A stretch of DNA of 64,000 bases from Otatea glauca (GCA_036346275.1 CM070715.1:74015667-74079666); one strand, 5' to 3'. Positions 45,023 through 56,380 are shown, counted from the stretch's first letter. The notes: a model not told the origin generated them from the sequence alone. Numbers and translations are program-made.

Positions 45023-46154
45023 ATCCTATTCTATACGTGCGTGTAGAATAGGACATTCTACGTGCGACCAGTCCGATCGAACCATAGCGAGACCAGTCCG
45101 AACGGCCGCATGACTAGAAGATAGTTTTGGGCCGTGAACAGTTCCTCGTGGTAAGGCCCATATATTATATCTATACGGGTGAACTGCATTCTATGGCTTG
45201 TTGCTTCATCGCATCTTTAAAATTCAAAGTCACATTTTCATAAAGCAACCGTGTGTCTTATGAGCAATTTTTTAGGCACCAGTGTTCATAGGATTCAATA
45301 GAAGTTTGTGTTAAAACGAGCTGTAAACTTAGGAATTACTTTATTTTCGATGTTCTAAAATGAAGTTATTATGGTAGTAATATTTTACGATATTTGACGT
45401 TCTAAAATGAAGTTATTATGGTAGTAATATTTTACGATATAGATTGTAAATTTTGAAAACAAAAGGCATAATTTTGCGCATTAGATATAGTAATAGTGTC
45501 TGATAGATTTAGGAAACCCGGAAACAGAAGTTTCATAATTTAATAAATAGTAAAATGTTGTTGTTGCAATATCAACGTTGTATTACAGGAGTAGTAAATT
45601 ATGCAATGTATAAATTATTCAATCTATAGTAAATCTATGCCCGTTAAATCGTAGATTGAATTTATTTTGTTGGTTGAAACCGAATAGTTGCTTAATTTTT
45701 GGTTAAAAAATTAAAAAACCACACTGGTTGTGAACTAGACTTGTTTGTAACATAGTAATAAATATTTTGTTGTATCAGTAATGTTTTATTACGGAGATAG
45801 TAAATGCTATAATCATGGGTCAGAAGGAATTGTTTTTTTGCTATTGGGAAAAGGGAAGTTTCCTTTCTGACACTTTTCGGTCCTGTCTTTTCAGCTTCAT
45901 TACGTAAATACTTATTCTATCTCAGGCATGTGTAAAAGCACACAAATCTTTCATATTCACATCGTTGGTAACGCCCATATATTATATCCACATCGTGATC
46001 TACAATCGGCAATCCATAGCATTTTGCTTTATCGCATCTTTAGTTTATCTTCTATGCATCATCACTAGAGGCAACGAAGTAAAATGTATTGATTATGGTA
46101 ATAATGTTGTATGAGATCGTTATTAATTTAAGAAATCAGAAGATAACAAAATTC

Positions 46155-47650
46155 AATTGACAGTAAAATACTATACACATCATTTTGTTTCTACTATGAA
46201 ATACTATATGATCACACAGTAATATAACATGCACTTAGTGGTAAAATGTAGCAAGTATGAGGCAACATACGTACGTGTGGACGTTGGGGAATATACTAAA
46301 AGATCGATGGGCTTAAGGCCCATTTGCTCAGACTGCATGGTAGGTATTTAGTACCACCTCGCCCGCGAAGCTTCATGTTTACCTGTTTATATAACGAAAT
46401 TGCCAGTGCTCATTAGATCAGAGTGATACGTGTAATGTTAGTAAGGGCAGGGCTATGTCTGTGGGCCCCGCTACACTATGTGCTGGTGGTGATGGACTCG
46501 GGTACCTTATCCTTTAACACCACGATCACTTTTTCGTGTTTGTTTTCGATTTCTTTTTGCCACGTGTTTGAGTGTCATCCTTGTGAGCAACAGCAAGGTC
46601 GTGACACCGTAGTCAGTACAGGGTAGTAAATTTGTAGTACTAACGTCGTAACTGTTCTTAATAGAAATAGTAAATAGTTATACTCAGGTAATGTTCTTAA
46701 TAGAAATAGTAAAGATAATAATCGTAAATGTTCTTAATAGAAATAATAAAGATAATTATGTTTCTGCAGTAATGTTTTAAGACACTAATAGTAATATTAT
46801 CATTCATTGTACATTCTTTTTCTGTTTACTATGATAAATAAAATGTTACATAATTTTGAAAGTTATGACTAAATAAAAAATAACATATTCTAGTTCAAAT
46901 AAGGGAACACATTACTAGTTACGTCGCATGATCGACTAGTAAATGCGTTTCTTGTTTGTACATGGATATGATTTTTTTCTTATTTTAGCCTTAACTTTAT
47001 ATTGATAGCTCAGATTCATGAATGGTTTTCACTAGTAAATTACTGACGACAAGAGCAAGACACTGATATAAGTCTTAACACATTAGTTAGAATTTACTAG
47101 AAATATATATAGCTTTTACTAAACAAATCATTTGTGTTTACTATGAATTAATATATGTGTACATAGTAATATAATCTGCATGTAGTAGTAAAATGTAGCG
47201 AGGTCCCAGTTGTGTACGTTAGTGTGGACTTTGGCAAATATGCTTATAAAGATCGATAGGCTTAAGCCCAGTTTCTCAGACCCATCATTATATATAGACT
47301 GCATGGTAGGTATTTAGTACCACCTTCCCCGTGGAGCTTCAAGTTTACCTGTTTATATAGTGAAATTGCGAGCGCTCATTCGATCAAAGTGATTTGTGTA
47401 ATGTTAGTAAGGTTAGGGCTATATCTGTGAACCCTGCTGCACTATGTGCTGGTGGTGATGGACCCGGTCACCTTACCCTTTAACACCACGATCACTTTTT
47501 CGTGTTTGTTTTTTATTTCTTTTTTCCACGTGCTTGAGCGGCATTCTCGTGAGCACCGACAAGGTGGTCACACCATGGTCAGTATAGGGTAGTAAATTTG
47601 TAGTACTAGCGTCGTAACTGTTCTTAATAGAAATAGTAAATAGTTATACT
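46155..47650. repeat. Direct duplication inside the large MULE
   Basis: 46155-46690 and 47100-47650 are diverged direct copies, for example ACTGCATGGTAGGTATTTAG, ACTATGTGCTGGTGGTGATG, ACACCACGATCACTTTTTCG and AACTGTTCTTAATAGAAATA in both. Between them lies the family's sub-repeat (TTTGTACATGGATATGA, ACGACAAGAG, GATATAAGTCTTA). Confidence 0.85.
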
Positions 47651-48200
47651 TTGGGGGTTGACATAGGTTTTGGAAAATTGAACCAATCAAAAGTCCCAAA
47701 TATAATAATCTTTCATATACACTATATTAAAAGTTGTAGAAGATTATGAGTCTGCAATTACCGTCACCTGGTGGTCACTAGTTGCTGCTGCTAAATATTT
47801 GTAAAATTCTTAGTAAATTGAAAGTTTACATAAAGTTCTTAGATTTACTGTAGATAGTAATTTCAGTAAGGTCCTTTTTAACTTTTGTAATGCGTTATAT
47901 TTATACTTTGAGTTTCAATTTATTTTGTTTACCAATTATATTTTTTTCGTAATGCGGTTTTTTTTACGTATACCAAAATAGTTTACTATCTGATGCACCG
48001 GATCTTACTAGTACCCAAATATCGTATAGGAAACTTGTTTTGTTAGATGTAGAAACACATAACATTTTTGATAGTAAAATCAGGTTACATTATGTTCTGT
48101 TTTTGAGTTGTTCTGTAATAAACTTTCTCCAACAATCATCGTATCTATCAGACCCAATATCACTTTCCTCTACTGTTTCACTTTCATGAAGTAGTTGGCG

Positions 48201-50880
48201 TCATGCACCACCTCTTCTTTGTCTATGGTATTTCCTCACTAGTCCCCTTCCTCTCATAGTAGCTCTTGTAATGTCTTGTTGTTTTATGGTTGGACATGAT
48301 GCGGCATTGTGGCCGGTTTTGAGTCCACATAAGGTGCATGCCCGTGTGTATTTCTTGTCTCCTAGTGCACCTGTTTGTCTTGGTTCATCCATTATGCGCT
48401 TCCTACCCTTTGTGCGGAAATAGGCCGTGCAGTTGGAATTAAAGGTGCCTCATTTACCTCGACTTGGTCATCATTATCCTAAGTCAAATTGCCAGTATCC
48501 ATTGGTATGTTTTCAACCTGTTCGAAGTGACTTCAGTACACCCAGCACTCTTTCATACTCTGCACTTTTCTTGCTCACTACCCTTGCGACACCCATCACC
48601 TCTATCAGCAGGGTTGAATGCCGATACATCTCAGTTGTTCCGTTTGGACCAAACTGCATGAGATCATGCCTATCGTAAGGCATTTCTACCCTTGCATCCC
48701 TGGTGTACCTTCGTAGCACATATCTGTTAGGGATACTATCGATTTGCAGGTGGGTGAATGCTCTGATCAGATGCGGGCAAAACAGTCCTATAATAAATTT
48801 ACATTAAAACAATAATCATTTCATTTTGTTAATGTAGTAAGTATAGATCAGGTGAATAAATGTTATGTAAACAAGATTGAAACTATTCATATAGTAAATC
48901 TCCATTTATCATAATAGTAACTTGATGTTGAAGCAATAGTAAAAATACCAGTATGTTCCCATTGTCGACATTCATAGTTGTAGGACCCGAAAGTTTCGTT
49001 GTCCACCAACTTAAATTCATGCTGTGACCATGAGAACAACTTTGTTTGCTTCACATGTGCGATGAGGTACTCGGCATGGTTATTTGGGTTGTTTCTAATA
49101 CGGAAGGTTGTACTCTTGAAATAAGCGTCCTTGTATTCTTTGTACATCGCAGGGATGTATAGCTTGCTCAGTTGCTCCTCAAACAGGAATAGTGTTGATC
49201 TTACCCGGCCGGCTTTGTACACTTTCAATTATATATACGTTAGATATGATAACAAACAAAGTTTGCATTCATTAAAATATTAGTAGTAAATATACTGTCA
49301 ACCTGTATAATGGTAGCATACAATTATAGTAGAAAACCATATCGATGATCCATAGTCTCCTTCACTTCTGCATGTTTTCTCGATTGCAAAACTCTTCGCA
49401 TCTGTCTCGCGAATCTATGCAACCCAGTCTTTTCATCCACGAAGCTCCTTTTGACCATCTTGTTCATACTTTCGCTTCTTTGTGTCGATTTCATCCTGCC
49501 GTAGTATATGCCTTTGAAGTTTGCTGATATCCAACTTCTTCGTAGGTCAAACATCCTACCAATACAGTTGTTGTCTTCGATGGAGTAGTCGGACATCATC
49601 TCTTCCCATGCTTTTTCGAATTCAGTAGGTGTTAGTGGATGGTTTATTACGGACAACATTCTTTTAGCCCATTGTGCTTCACATATAGTTTGTTCAATAC
49701 ATCTTTGTATTTTTTTAGAACGTGCCATCTACATAGCTTGTGATTCGTGTCGAGGAAGATGCGAGGGATAGCTGCAGCCATCGCGGAATCTTGATTTGTC
49801 ATAAAAACATATCTGAGCTATAGTAATTTTATTTTTCAATTATAGTAATGTTATAAAAAAAACATGAGCCTCACCTGTAAGGATGCAAATAAAGTCCTTC
49901 CCATCTATGCAGTTTTTGAACGTATTGAAAACCCACTCAAATGATTCTGTCTTCTTGTCGCGGAGTAGTGCAGTGCCAAATACGATGTTCTGCAGATGAT
50001 GATTGGAGCCAACGAACATCGCTAGAGGAATGTTGTAGATATTGGTCTTGTACGTTGTGTCGAATGTGACTACATCGCCGAAATCAGCGTACTCTGTTCG
50101 GCAGCTCACATCGCTCCAGAATACGTTTCGGACTAAGTTATTTTCATCTACCTGTATATTGTAGTAGAATTTCTCGTTCTGATCACAGCACTCTTTGAAG
50201 AAATTTAATAGTTTACTAATATCATTGTCCCTGTCAACTCTGGTGTTAGTTGTTTTCCTGCATATTATAGTAATGTATTAGCATTACAAAAGTAAAAAAA
50301 CCGATGGTACTACATAAATATGATTTCAGAATTTTAAGTACGACATATAGTAATTACCTGTTTTGAATGTCTCGATCAGTGAATGGTATGTTACGTCGAC
50401 TTCCATGTATCTCGGTTAGTATATTCATCATCGCATTATGAGGTACCTTGTCTATCTGCATTGCGTCGACGAGCCCCATCACAGAAGAATCAAAGTTTTT
50501 GTGTGCATGAATGAAAGCCACTATGGATGGTGATCTCGTGAGGGGATGATTGTGCTCTAATATAAGCCGTTCTATTCAAACAGATCCATCAATTAAGTTC
50601 TTATTCAATTTCATGAATGCCCTACAACCAATCCTCTTGAGGTTCTATTACGTTCGCGTTCTTTTCCCGGCATGTAGTACGTATGTTTTCCTTTATGAAC
50701 GCAGCACAACTCTCGAACTGTTTTTTGTCCTATTTTCTTGACACAAAATCCGGCATGTCATGCGTATCGGTGATAGAAATCGAATGCTTCTGTCTTATTA
50801 TTGAAATGTTGGTAGAGCTGCGGAACCATGTACTCTGGGACTTCTACATCCATCGATAGTAAATTTTGTAATAAGTACAT
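48201..50880 (-). pseudogene. FAR1-like MULE transposase, multi-exon, decayed
   Basis: From the right: a FAR1 DNA-binding domain start (YMVPQLYQHFNNKTEAFDFY, then HRYA, a stop, GFCVKK) at 50880-50730; HNHPLTRSPS and FTDRDIQN at 50560-50370; then an open stretch at 50260-49880 with the MULE transposase core (YADFGDVVTFDTTYKTN, FVGSNHHLQNIVFGTALL, ESFEWVFNTFKNCIDGKDF). The next exon (from about 49797) has SAMAAAIPRIFLDTNHKLCR, then a frameshift into INHPLTPTEFEKAWEEMMSD and STQRSESMNKMVKRSF. A damaged SWIM finger follows (YNYECRQWEHTGIF, then CPHLIRAFTHLQ, PNRYVLRRYTRDARVEM). The C-terminus has a zinc knuckle, CTLCGLKTGHNAASCP. The first catalytic Asp is present; intron donor and acceptor sites are partly lost. 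FAR1-family proteins include both Mutator transposases and domesticated light-signalling factors; position inside a MULE argues for transposase. Confidence 0.85.
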
Positions 50881-52146
50881 TACTATGTTTCACTTAATGG
50901 TAGTAAATTTTATATAATGACAAAAAAAACTTACGTGAATGTATGTGCAGATGGTGTCTAGAGTTCCTAAATTTGATGTACAAATCGATGGCGGTGGTGT
51001 TAGTACCGAATTCTACAGAAGAGGATCCTGTAGAGTGGAAGGACTTATGGCCAGCAGTATAGCATCTACCACTGAAGGATCTTTCGATTGGTGCTCGCCG
51101 ATAAAAGCATTCTGATCCATCTTATTACGAGGGGACTGGTTGTTTGAGGCTAAGCGCATCAGACGTGAAAGTATTGCGATAGGTCCATTATTGTAATTAT
51201 GAATGGATCGTTTTTACTTTTTACAACCAATTTTTTATTATATGTATCAATAGTTTTATTTTTCTTAGTAGTAAATGTTGTATGGCCTGTTTGATTTTCT
51301 GAGCAGTAAATGTGAATAATCGACTTAAATGTAACTGTTCAAATCATTCCTATCGCATTAATTTTTTGGTCAGCGGAAAGACCACAACCAGTGACCAATG
51401 ACAGAAAAAATAGTACTGCATATGCAGTATAGAGGTTTCGAACCAACGACCGGAGACAACATTACTAGTTACGTCGCATGGCCGACTATTAAATGTGTTT
51501 CTTGTTTGTACATGAATATGATTATTCTTTTTTTTAGCCTTGACTTTTTATTGACAGTTACGATTCACGTACGACTTTCACCAGTATATTACTGTCGATG
51601 AGAGAAACACACTGATATAAATTTAATGCATTAATCAAGATTTACTGTCCATAGATGTAGATTTTGCTATTAGTATAAATAGATTTTTTGATCATTTGTT
51701 GTTAGATTTTACTATCAGGTATACAGTCTTTTTTACTACATATTACACAATAGGTTACTATCTGTTGCACCGAATGTTACCACTACATAAACATTTTTAT
51801 TTACATAAAGTATCACATAACATGTTAACAGTAAAATCAGATCAGATCTATTTTTCAACTGTATCACGGTGCCAGGGTTTTATTTACTATATAATACACT
51901 ATTTTTGACTATGTTTTTCATTAGTTCCCGTTTGATTTACTGCCGACATGGAAGGGATATGCGATTTGACTAATGAGGTGTTTTCATAATTGATTTACTG
52001 CCAGTTACTCCGTAGAAGTTTTCAGGCCAGGCCATGTTCATGGGCCGTACGCTAGCGATTAGTAATGGCTCACGCTACGGGGTGGGGGTTATGGCTCGCA
52101 CGTAGAATAGGAATCGCTACACGTAAGCACAAATTAGTGCTACCGT
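50881..52146. other. Non-coding right part of the large MULE
   Basis: Contains a second family sub-repeat (51465-51650: CATTACTAGTTACGTCGCAT, TTTTTATTGACAGTTACGAT, GATATAA) and a dense set of TTTACTA motifs at 51630-51990. The sequence from 52020 to 52146 is the GC-richer terminal zone. Confidence 0.5.
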
Positions 52147-52170
52147 GGGTATGTGTGTATATATATATAT
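52147..52170. repeat. TG/TA microsatellite right of the large MULE
   Basis: GGTATGTGTGTATATATATA and further TA steps, between the MULE end and the foldback pair. Confidence 0.85.
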
Positions 52171-52911
52171 AAAGTCTTTTCTGTACTCTTGGGACTACAT
52201 ACTCCCATTTTAAATATACCACTTAAACGAATGTGTTATACTCCATTATCACTTTCAGTATACTTTATACTTTAATAATAATTTTAAGACACTCCAACGT
52301 GATTTGGTTGAAAAAATTTCATCGAAACCCTTTATTTTTTTATTGTATACCCTTTTCCATATAAAAAAGGAGAATATACACAAAATTATGCTATAAAGAG
52401 TGAGCTTTGATGAAACTTTTCATGGAAATAACTATAGAGTATGTTATAATCAATATTAGAGTATCCTCGAAAGGATAAAGAGGTATAATAACATCATTTA
52501 ACCGGTATATAAGAAGTGGGAGTACGTACTCCCAATAGTATGTAACCATAGGAAGCTTTTTCTGTACTCCCAACTCTAATATATCACTTAAACAAACGTG
52601 TTATACTACTCCTTTATCACTTTCGATATACTTTAATAATAATTCTAAGATACTCCATTACGTCATGGTTGAAAATTTTCATCGAAGCCCTTTATTTTTT
52701 ATTATATATTTTTTATAAAAAAATAAGTATATACACAAAATTATGCTATAAAGAGTGAACTTCGATGAAATTTTTCATAGAACTCATCACTTTGGAGTGT
52801 CTTATAATCATTATTATAATATGCTCGAAAGGATAAAAATATATAACTTGTTTATTTAAGCAATATATGAGAAGTGGGAGTACGTACTCCCAATAGTATG
52901 GAACCATTTTC
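52171..52911. repeat. Two foldback elements of the GAAGCTTTTTCTGTACTC family
   Basis: The first unit (52171-52548) and the second (52552-52911) both begin near CTTTTTCTGTACTCCC, hold TTTCATCGAARCCCTTTATT and AAATTATGCTATAAAGAGTG, and end in GTGGGAGTACGTACTCCCAA. They are relatives of 13891-14535 and lie between TA runs. Confidence 0.75.
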
Positions 52912-52924
52912 CTATATATATATA

Positions 52925-53306
52925 CTAGATGCATATGCATGGCGGCACGCCGCATAAGCGCGCGACCTCGCACGAGGGCGGTTTTCCGGAACCACGAGTT
53001 TTTTTTGTCAAAACAGTGGCGGGAGGACCTAAACATATTTTTGGAATTTTCTAAGGGGTCTTTTGCGAAAGAGCCGAGGGGGGACTTGAACGGATTTTTG
53101 TGGAATTTCTGGTTCCGGAGGAACCTAATCACGATTTTGGAATTTTTGAAGAGTCTTTTTTGCAAAAAAAATCGGTAGGAGGACCGAACATAATTTTGAA
53201 ATCTTCGGAGGACCTCTCCGCGAAATGAATGCCGTACCTCTCCACGAAATGAATGATGTGGCGCGCCGACCGAGCAGGAAAGTTTTTATCTGTAATATAG
53301 GTAGTA
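52925..53306 (-). mobile_element. Helitron-like element, minus strand
   Basis: On the minus strand the 3' end is hairpin GCGGC-GT-GCCGC (52942-52953), 13 bases, CTAG (52928-52925), then T: the Helitron layout. The body has GGACCT-containing units like those at 9955-10900. The 5' end near 53300 (TACTACCTATATTACAG) has lost its TC or was disrupted by the neighbouring Helitron. Confidence 0.55.
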
Positions 53307-53307
53307 C

Positions 53308-54241
53308 TAGTTAAGTGCCCGTGCGTTGCTACGAAAATTCTCAAATACAACCTTATTAAGAAAAAAAATTCAAAGCAATTGTCAAGTTGGTTGATATGAA
53401 AGACATATATGAAGCGAACTTATTAGCTACTTAAAAGTACTTCAAATTATCAGTTAATCATTCATGCTAGTATAATTTTAAAAGGCCTCAACATGATAGT
53501 ACAACGGCAATTTTAAGGAATTTGATCTTTTTTCTTTTTTTTTCTCATCTCCTTTTATCTCGAGTGCAGTCTTCTGCATCTTGTAATTTTAAATTTTGTT
53601 TTCTATCCTCATAATTTAATCACAGCTTCAACTATCTTCAAAAAGAGAGAGAAGGAGCCATGGTCATGGCCTCCTTCCATATTGTTTCTTGTGCTATCTT
53701 GAATCTTTTGTATTGATTTTTTTTTCTCTTTCTCCTGTGTGTACGAGTCTTCCTCTCCTGTCTCTTCCTGCGTCTCTTTGTATGTCCTCTACGATGGAGA
53801 TGAATGTGGCCTTTTATAAGTGGAGGAGAGGACAGCCAGGCGTGTGAGTGCTCAGCATCTATGATACGATGCCTTATGATCTCCAGGATTAGCACGTGAT
53901 TTGATTATGCAATTCTTGCCTTTTAATCTCTGCATTTCCATCCGGATGAGATACAATGAAATAGGATTTTCATGTTATGGGATATGGTGAGTATGTTATT
54001 CCATCCAAGCGGGATACGATGACGAAACTCTTTCATTTATAAGAGATATGAATAAAATCCTTCCATTTTAAGGAGATGTGATCAGTAATATTTCCATAAA
54101 ATAGAGAGAATCTGGATCGGGTGGGGGACGGGTTGAGCGAACAGAAGGAAAGGGGGTGGAGGCGGGCTGAGCGAATAGAAGGAAAGAGAAGGTATGGAGA
54201 ACGGACCGCCGTCACCAAGTCGTAATTAGAAGTAGTAGAGA
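53308..54241 (-). mobile_element. Non-autonomous Helitron, both ends visible, minus strand
   Basis: On the minus strand the element starts A|TCTCTACTACTTCTAATTAC at 54241 and ends GCACGGGCACTTAACTAG|T at 53308. TC at the start, CTAG at the end and insertion between A and T are the Helitron rules, and TCTCTACTACTT is a common grass Helitron start. The near-terminal CGTAGCAACG is a damaged version of a CGTTGCAACG hairpin. 934 bp, no Rep/helicase. Confidence 0.72.
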
Positions 54242-54869
54242 TATATACACACCAGTACACCACGGGGCCACGTAAGCCAAACGTAAGCCATGCAAAGCTT
54301 CTATTTGTTTACCCGGCCCGTTATTTCCCTTGTACTGGCACCTGGAAGAATTAGTCCTGGTCGGCTTGCGTTAACATAGCTAATCTAGGATTTTCCGTGT
54401 AAACGAACAAGCGACCAGTCAGCCCAGCTGCTGCCTTAATTGTTAAAATATAACAACGGTACTATATCAAATGTTAACTTGATCTTCGACTTGGAGACAT
54501 GAATCTTTGTCTTGTAGTACTTAATTCTATCCCCTCACTCTCTCTAGCTGCCTGGCTGTGTAACTCCATCTAGCTAGCTGGTCACAGAAACACACACGAA
54601 AATACCTACATAATTAGCTGAGAGATCAAACTAGAAGCTATATATATATGTCATGTCGTGCATACAAGCTAAGCAGCTCAGCTGCACCGTAGATGAATCA
54701 AACCAAGATACGAAACTCCGAATTCACCACGGCCAGGTCAAGCCTTGGGATATGTCTGGTCAGCCTGGTCGTGTCCGACTTTTAGGTTTCCGCATTATCC
54801 CACGACCAAAAGGGCACAAATTAAGCTAGCTGGCTTTGCTTGCGTTGTCGCATACATGCATATTGTGCT
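54242..54869 (+). promoter_or_regulatory. Upstream region of the acyltransferase gene
   Basis: About 630 bp between the Helitron end and the TATA box. No other gene. It contains scattered TAGCTAG steps, but I cannot name specific regulatory sites with confidence. Confidence 0.4.
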
Positions 54870-54878
54870 CTATATATA
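54870..54878 (+). promoter_or_regulatory. TATA box of the acyltransferase gene
   Basis: CTATATATA, about 175 bp upstream of the chosen ATG. Transcription would start near 54900, so an in-frame ATG at 54836 is excluded. Confidence 0.65.
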
Positions 54879-55048
54879 CGCTCTGTCTGTTCCAGCATTT
54901 AGCAGGCAACAATAACAAAGATACAGACAACACAAACATCTCCTCTCTCTCTGTGTGTCTGGCTCACAGAGACAAAAGCACACGTAGCAAGTGCATTACG
55001 TGCATGCGCATTGAGCAAGGAGGGAAGGCACGCAGATATAACGGCGAC

Positions 55049-56380
55049 ATGAAGGTTAAGATCGAGAGCTCCAAGATCGTGAAGCCGTTGTACGACGTCG
55101 GAGTGGCGCCGGGCAGTACCGAGGAGAGCGTGCCGCTCAACGTGTTCGACAAGGTGACCTACGACGTACACATTGCCGTCATCTACGCGTTCCGGCCGCC
55201 GAACCCGCCGAACGCGGCGCTGGAGCTCGGGCTGGCGAAGGCGCTCGCCGTGTACCGGGAGTGGGCGGGGTGGCTCGGGGAAGGGCCCGACGGCCGGCCG
55301 GCGGTGCTGCTCAACGACCGCGGGGCGCGGTTCGTGGAGGCCACCGTGGACGCGCCTCTGGCCCTGTCGATGCCGTTCAAGCCGTCGCCGGAGCTGCTGT
55401 GGCTGCACCCGAGCATCGACGGCCCCGTGGAGGAGCTGGTGCAGGTGCAGCTGACGCGGTTCGGGTGCGGATCGCTGGTGGTGGGGTTCACGTCGCACCA
55501 CCACGTCGCCGACGGGCAGGCCACGAGCAACTTCCTCGTCGCGTGGGGGCTGGCGTCGAGGCGGCTGCCGGTGGGGCCGCTCCCCATATGCGACCGGGCC
55601 ACCAGGTTCCCCCCGCGCGACCCGCCACTCGTCGAGTTCCCGCACCGGGGCGCGGAGTACTACGCACCCAGCAAGAAGCAGCGCGACGAGGACGAGGAGC
55701 TCGGCGCGGTTGCACACGACAAGATCAAGGTCCACAAGGTGCACTTCACCAAGGAGTTCGTGGCGCGGCTCAAGGCGCGGGCGTCGTCGGGCATCCCGCC
55801 GTCGCGGCGCGGCTACAGCACCTTCGAGAGCGTGGTGGGCCACCTCTGGCGCGCGGTCACCGCCGCGCGCGGGCTGGGCGCCGGCGAGACCACCAAGCTC
55901 CGCATCTCCGTTAACGGGCGGAACCGCATGAGCCCGCCGGTGCCGCGCGACTACTTCGGCAACCTCGTCCTCTGGGCGTTCCCGCGGTCGGACGCGGGGG
56001 AGCTCACGTCCCGCCCCCTGCAGCACTCCGCCGACCTGATCCACCGCGCCGTGGCGCGCGTGGACGACGCCTACTTCCGGTCATTCATCGACTTCGCGTC
56101 GTCCGGCGCCGTGGATGCCAAGGGCCTCGCGCCGACCGCCGACGAGTCGCAGGTGGTGCTGTGCCCAGACCTGGAGATGGACAGCTGGCTAGGCATCAAC
56201 TTCTACGATCTCGACTTCGGCGGCGGCTGCCCCTTCTACTTCATGCCGTCGTACCTCCCCATGGAGGGCACCCTCTTCCTCGTACCATCTTTCCTCGGCG
56301 ACGGCAGCATCGAGGCCTACGTGTCCTTGTTCGAGAACCACCTCGAGGAGTTCAAGAAGATATGCTACAGCATCGCCTAG
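55049..56380 (+). CDS. BAHD acyltransferase, agmatine/tryptamine N-hydroxycinnamoyltransferase type
   Basis: An intact, intronless 443-residue protein of usual BAHD length. The family transfers acyl groups from CoA thioesters in the cytosol. The catalytic HXXXD is H151-HVA-D155 within TSHHHVADG, and the second signature is DFGGG at 389-393, in place of the common DFGWG. DFGGG, the start MKVKIESSKIVKPLYD, and the tail MPSYLPMEGTLFLVPSFLGD point to the grass clade that makes hydroxycinnamic acid amides (agmatine coumaroyltransferase; tryptamine or serotonin hydroxycinnamoyl/benzoyltransferase), which serve in defence. The exact amine cannot be told from sequence. I chose the ATG at 55049 because it fits the family N-terminus and has a purine at -3; an in-frame ATG at 55004 would add 15 residues and has T at -3. 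The coding region is strongly GC-rich, unlike the AT-rich flanks. A Helitron lies about 0.8 kb upstream. Confidence 0.93.
   Translation: MKVKIESSKIVKPLYDVGVAPGSTEESVPLNVFDKVTYDVHIAVIYAFRPPNPPNAALELGLAKALAVYREWAGWLGEGPDGRPAVLLNDRGARFVEATVDAPLALSMPFKPSPELLWLHPSIDGPVEELVQVQLTRFGCGSLVVGFTSHHHVADGQATSNFLVAWGLASRRLPVGPLPICDRATRFPPRDPPLVEFPHRGAEYYAPSKKQRDEDEELGAVAHDKIKVHKVHFTKEFVARLKARASSGIPPSRRGYSTFESVVGHLWRAVTAARGLGAGETTKLRISVNGRNRMSPPVPRDYFGNLVLWAFPRSDAGELTSRPLQHSADLIHRAVARVDDAYFRSFIDFASSGAVDAKGLAPTADESQVVLCPDLEMDSWLGINFYDLDFGGGCPFYFMPSYLPMEGTLFLVPSFLGDGSIEAYVSLFENHLEEFKKICYSIA

Larger units (their letters stand above)
45023..52146 (-). mobile_element. Mutator-like element with FAR1-type transposase (copy A)
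   Basis: The left end (ATCCTATTCTATACGTGC, then GTAGAATAGGACATTCTACG) and the right end (inverse ACGGTAGCACTAATTTGTGC, then TTACGTGTAGCGATTCC) match the two ends of the 14686-17391 element in inverse order. Near both ends the motif CATTCTACGTGCGA or TATTCTACGTGCGA is shared, a partial terminal inverted repeat. Both ends abut TA-rich microsatellites (44846-45022 and about 52151-52170). Inside, on the minus strand, is a decayed FAR1-like transposase (48201-50880). The 7.1-kb element also carries a direct duplication (46155-46690 and 47100-47650) and very many TAGTAA/TTTACTA motifs. Confidence 0.7.

Noticed and set aside
48201..50880. Considered as a host FAR1/FHY3 light-signalling gene
   Set aside because: It has in-frame stops, a frameshift, a damaged SWIM finger and a broken splice site, and sits between matching MULE ends, so transposase relic fits better.
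55004..55048. In-frame ATG at 55004 as acyltransferase start
   Set aside because: Weak context (T at -3) and 15 extra residues not seen in the family; kept only as an alternative.
55261..55914. A 217-codon plus-strand frame inside the acyltransferase gene
   Set aside because: Alternative frame of GC-rich coding sequence, low complexity (G, A, R).
54899..56044. A 381-codon open frame on the minus strand across the acyltransferase gene
   Set aside because: It is Arg/Pro/His-rich shadow translation caused by the high third-position GC of the real gene; no domain, no promoter.
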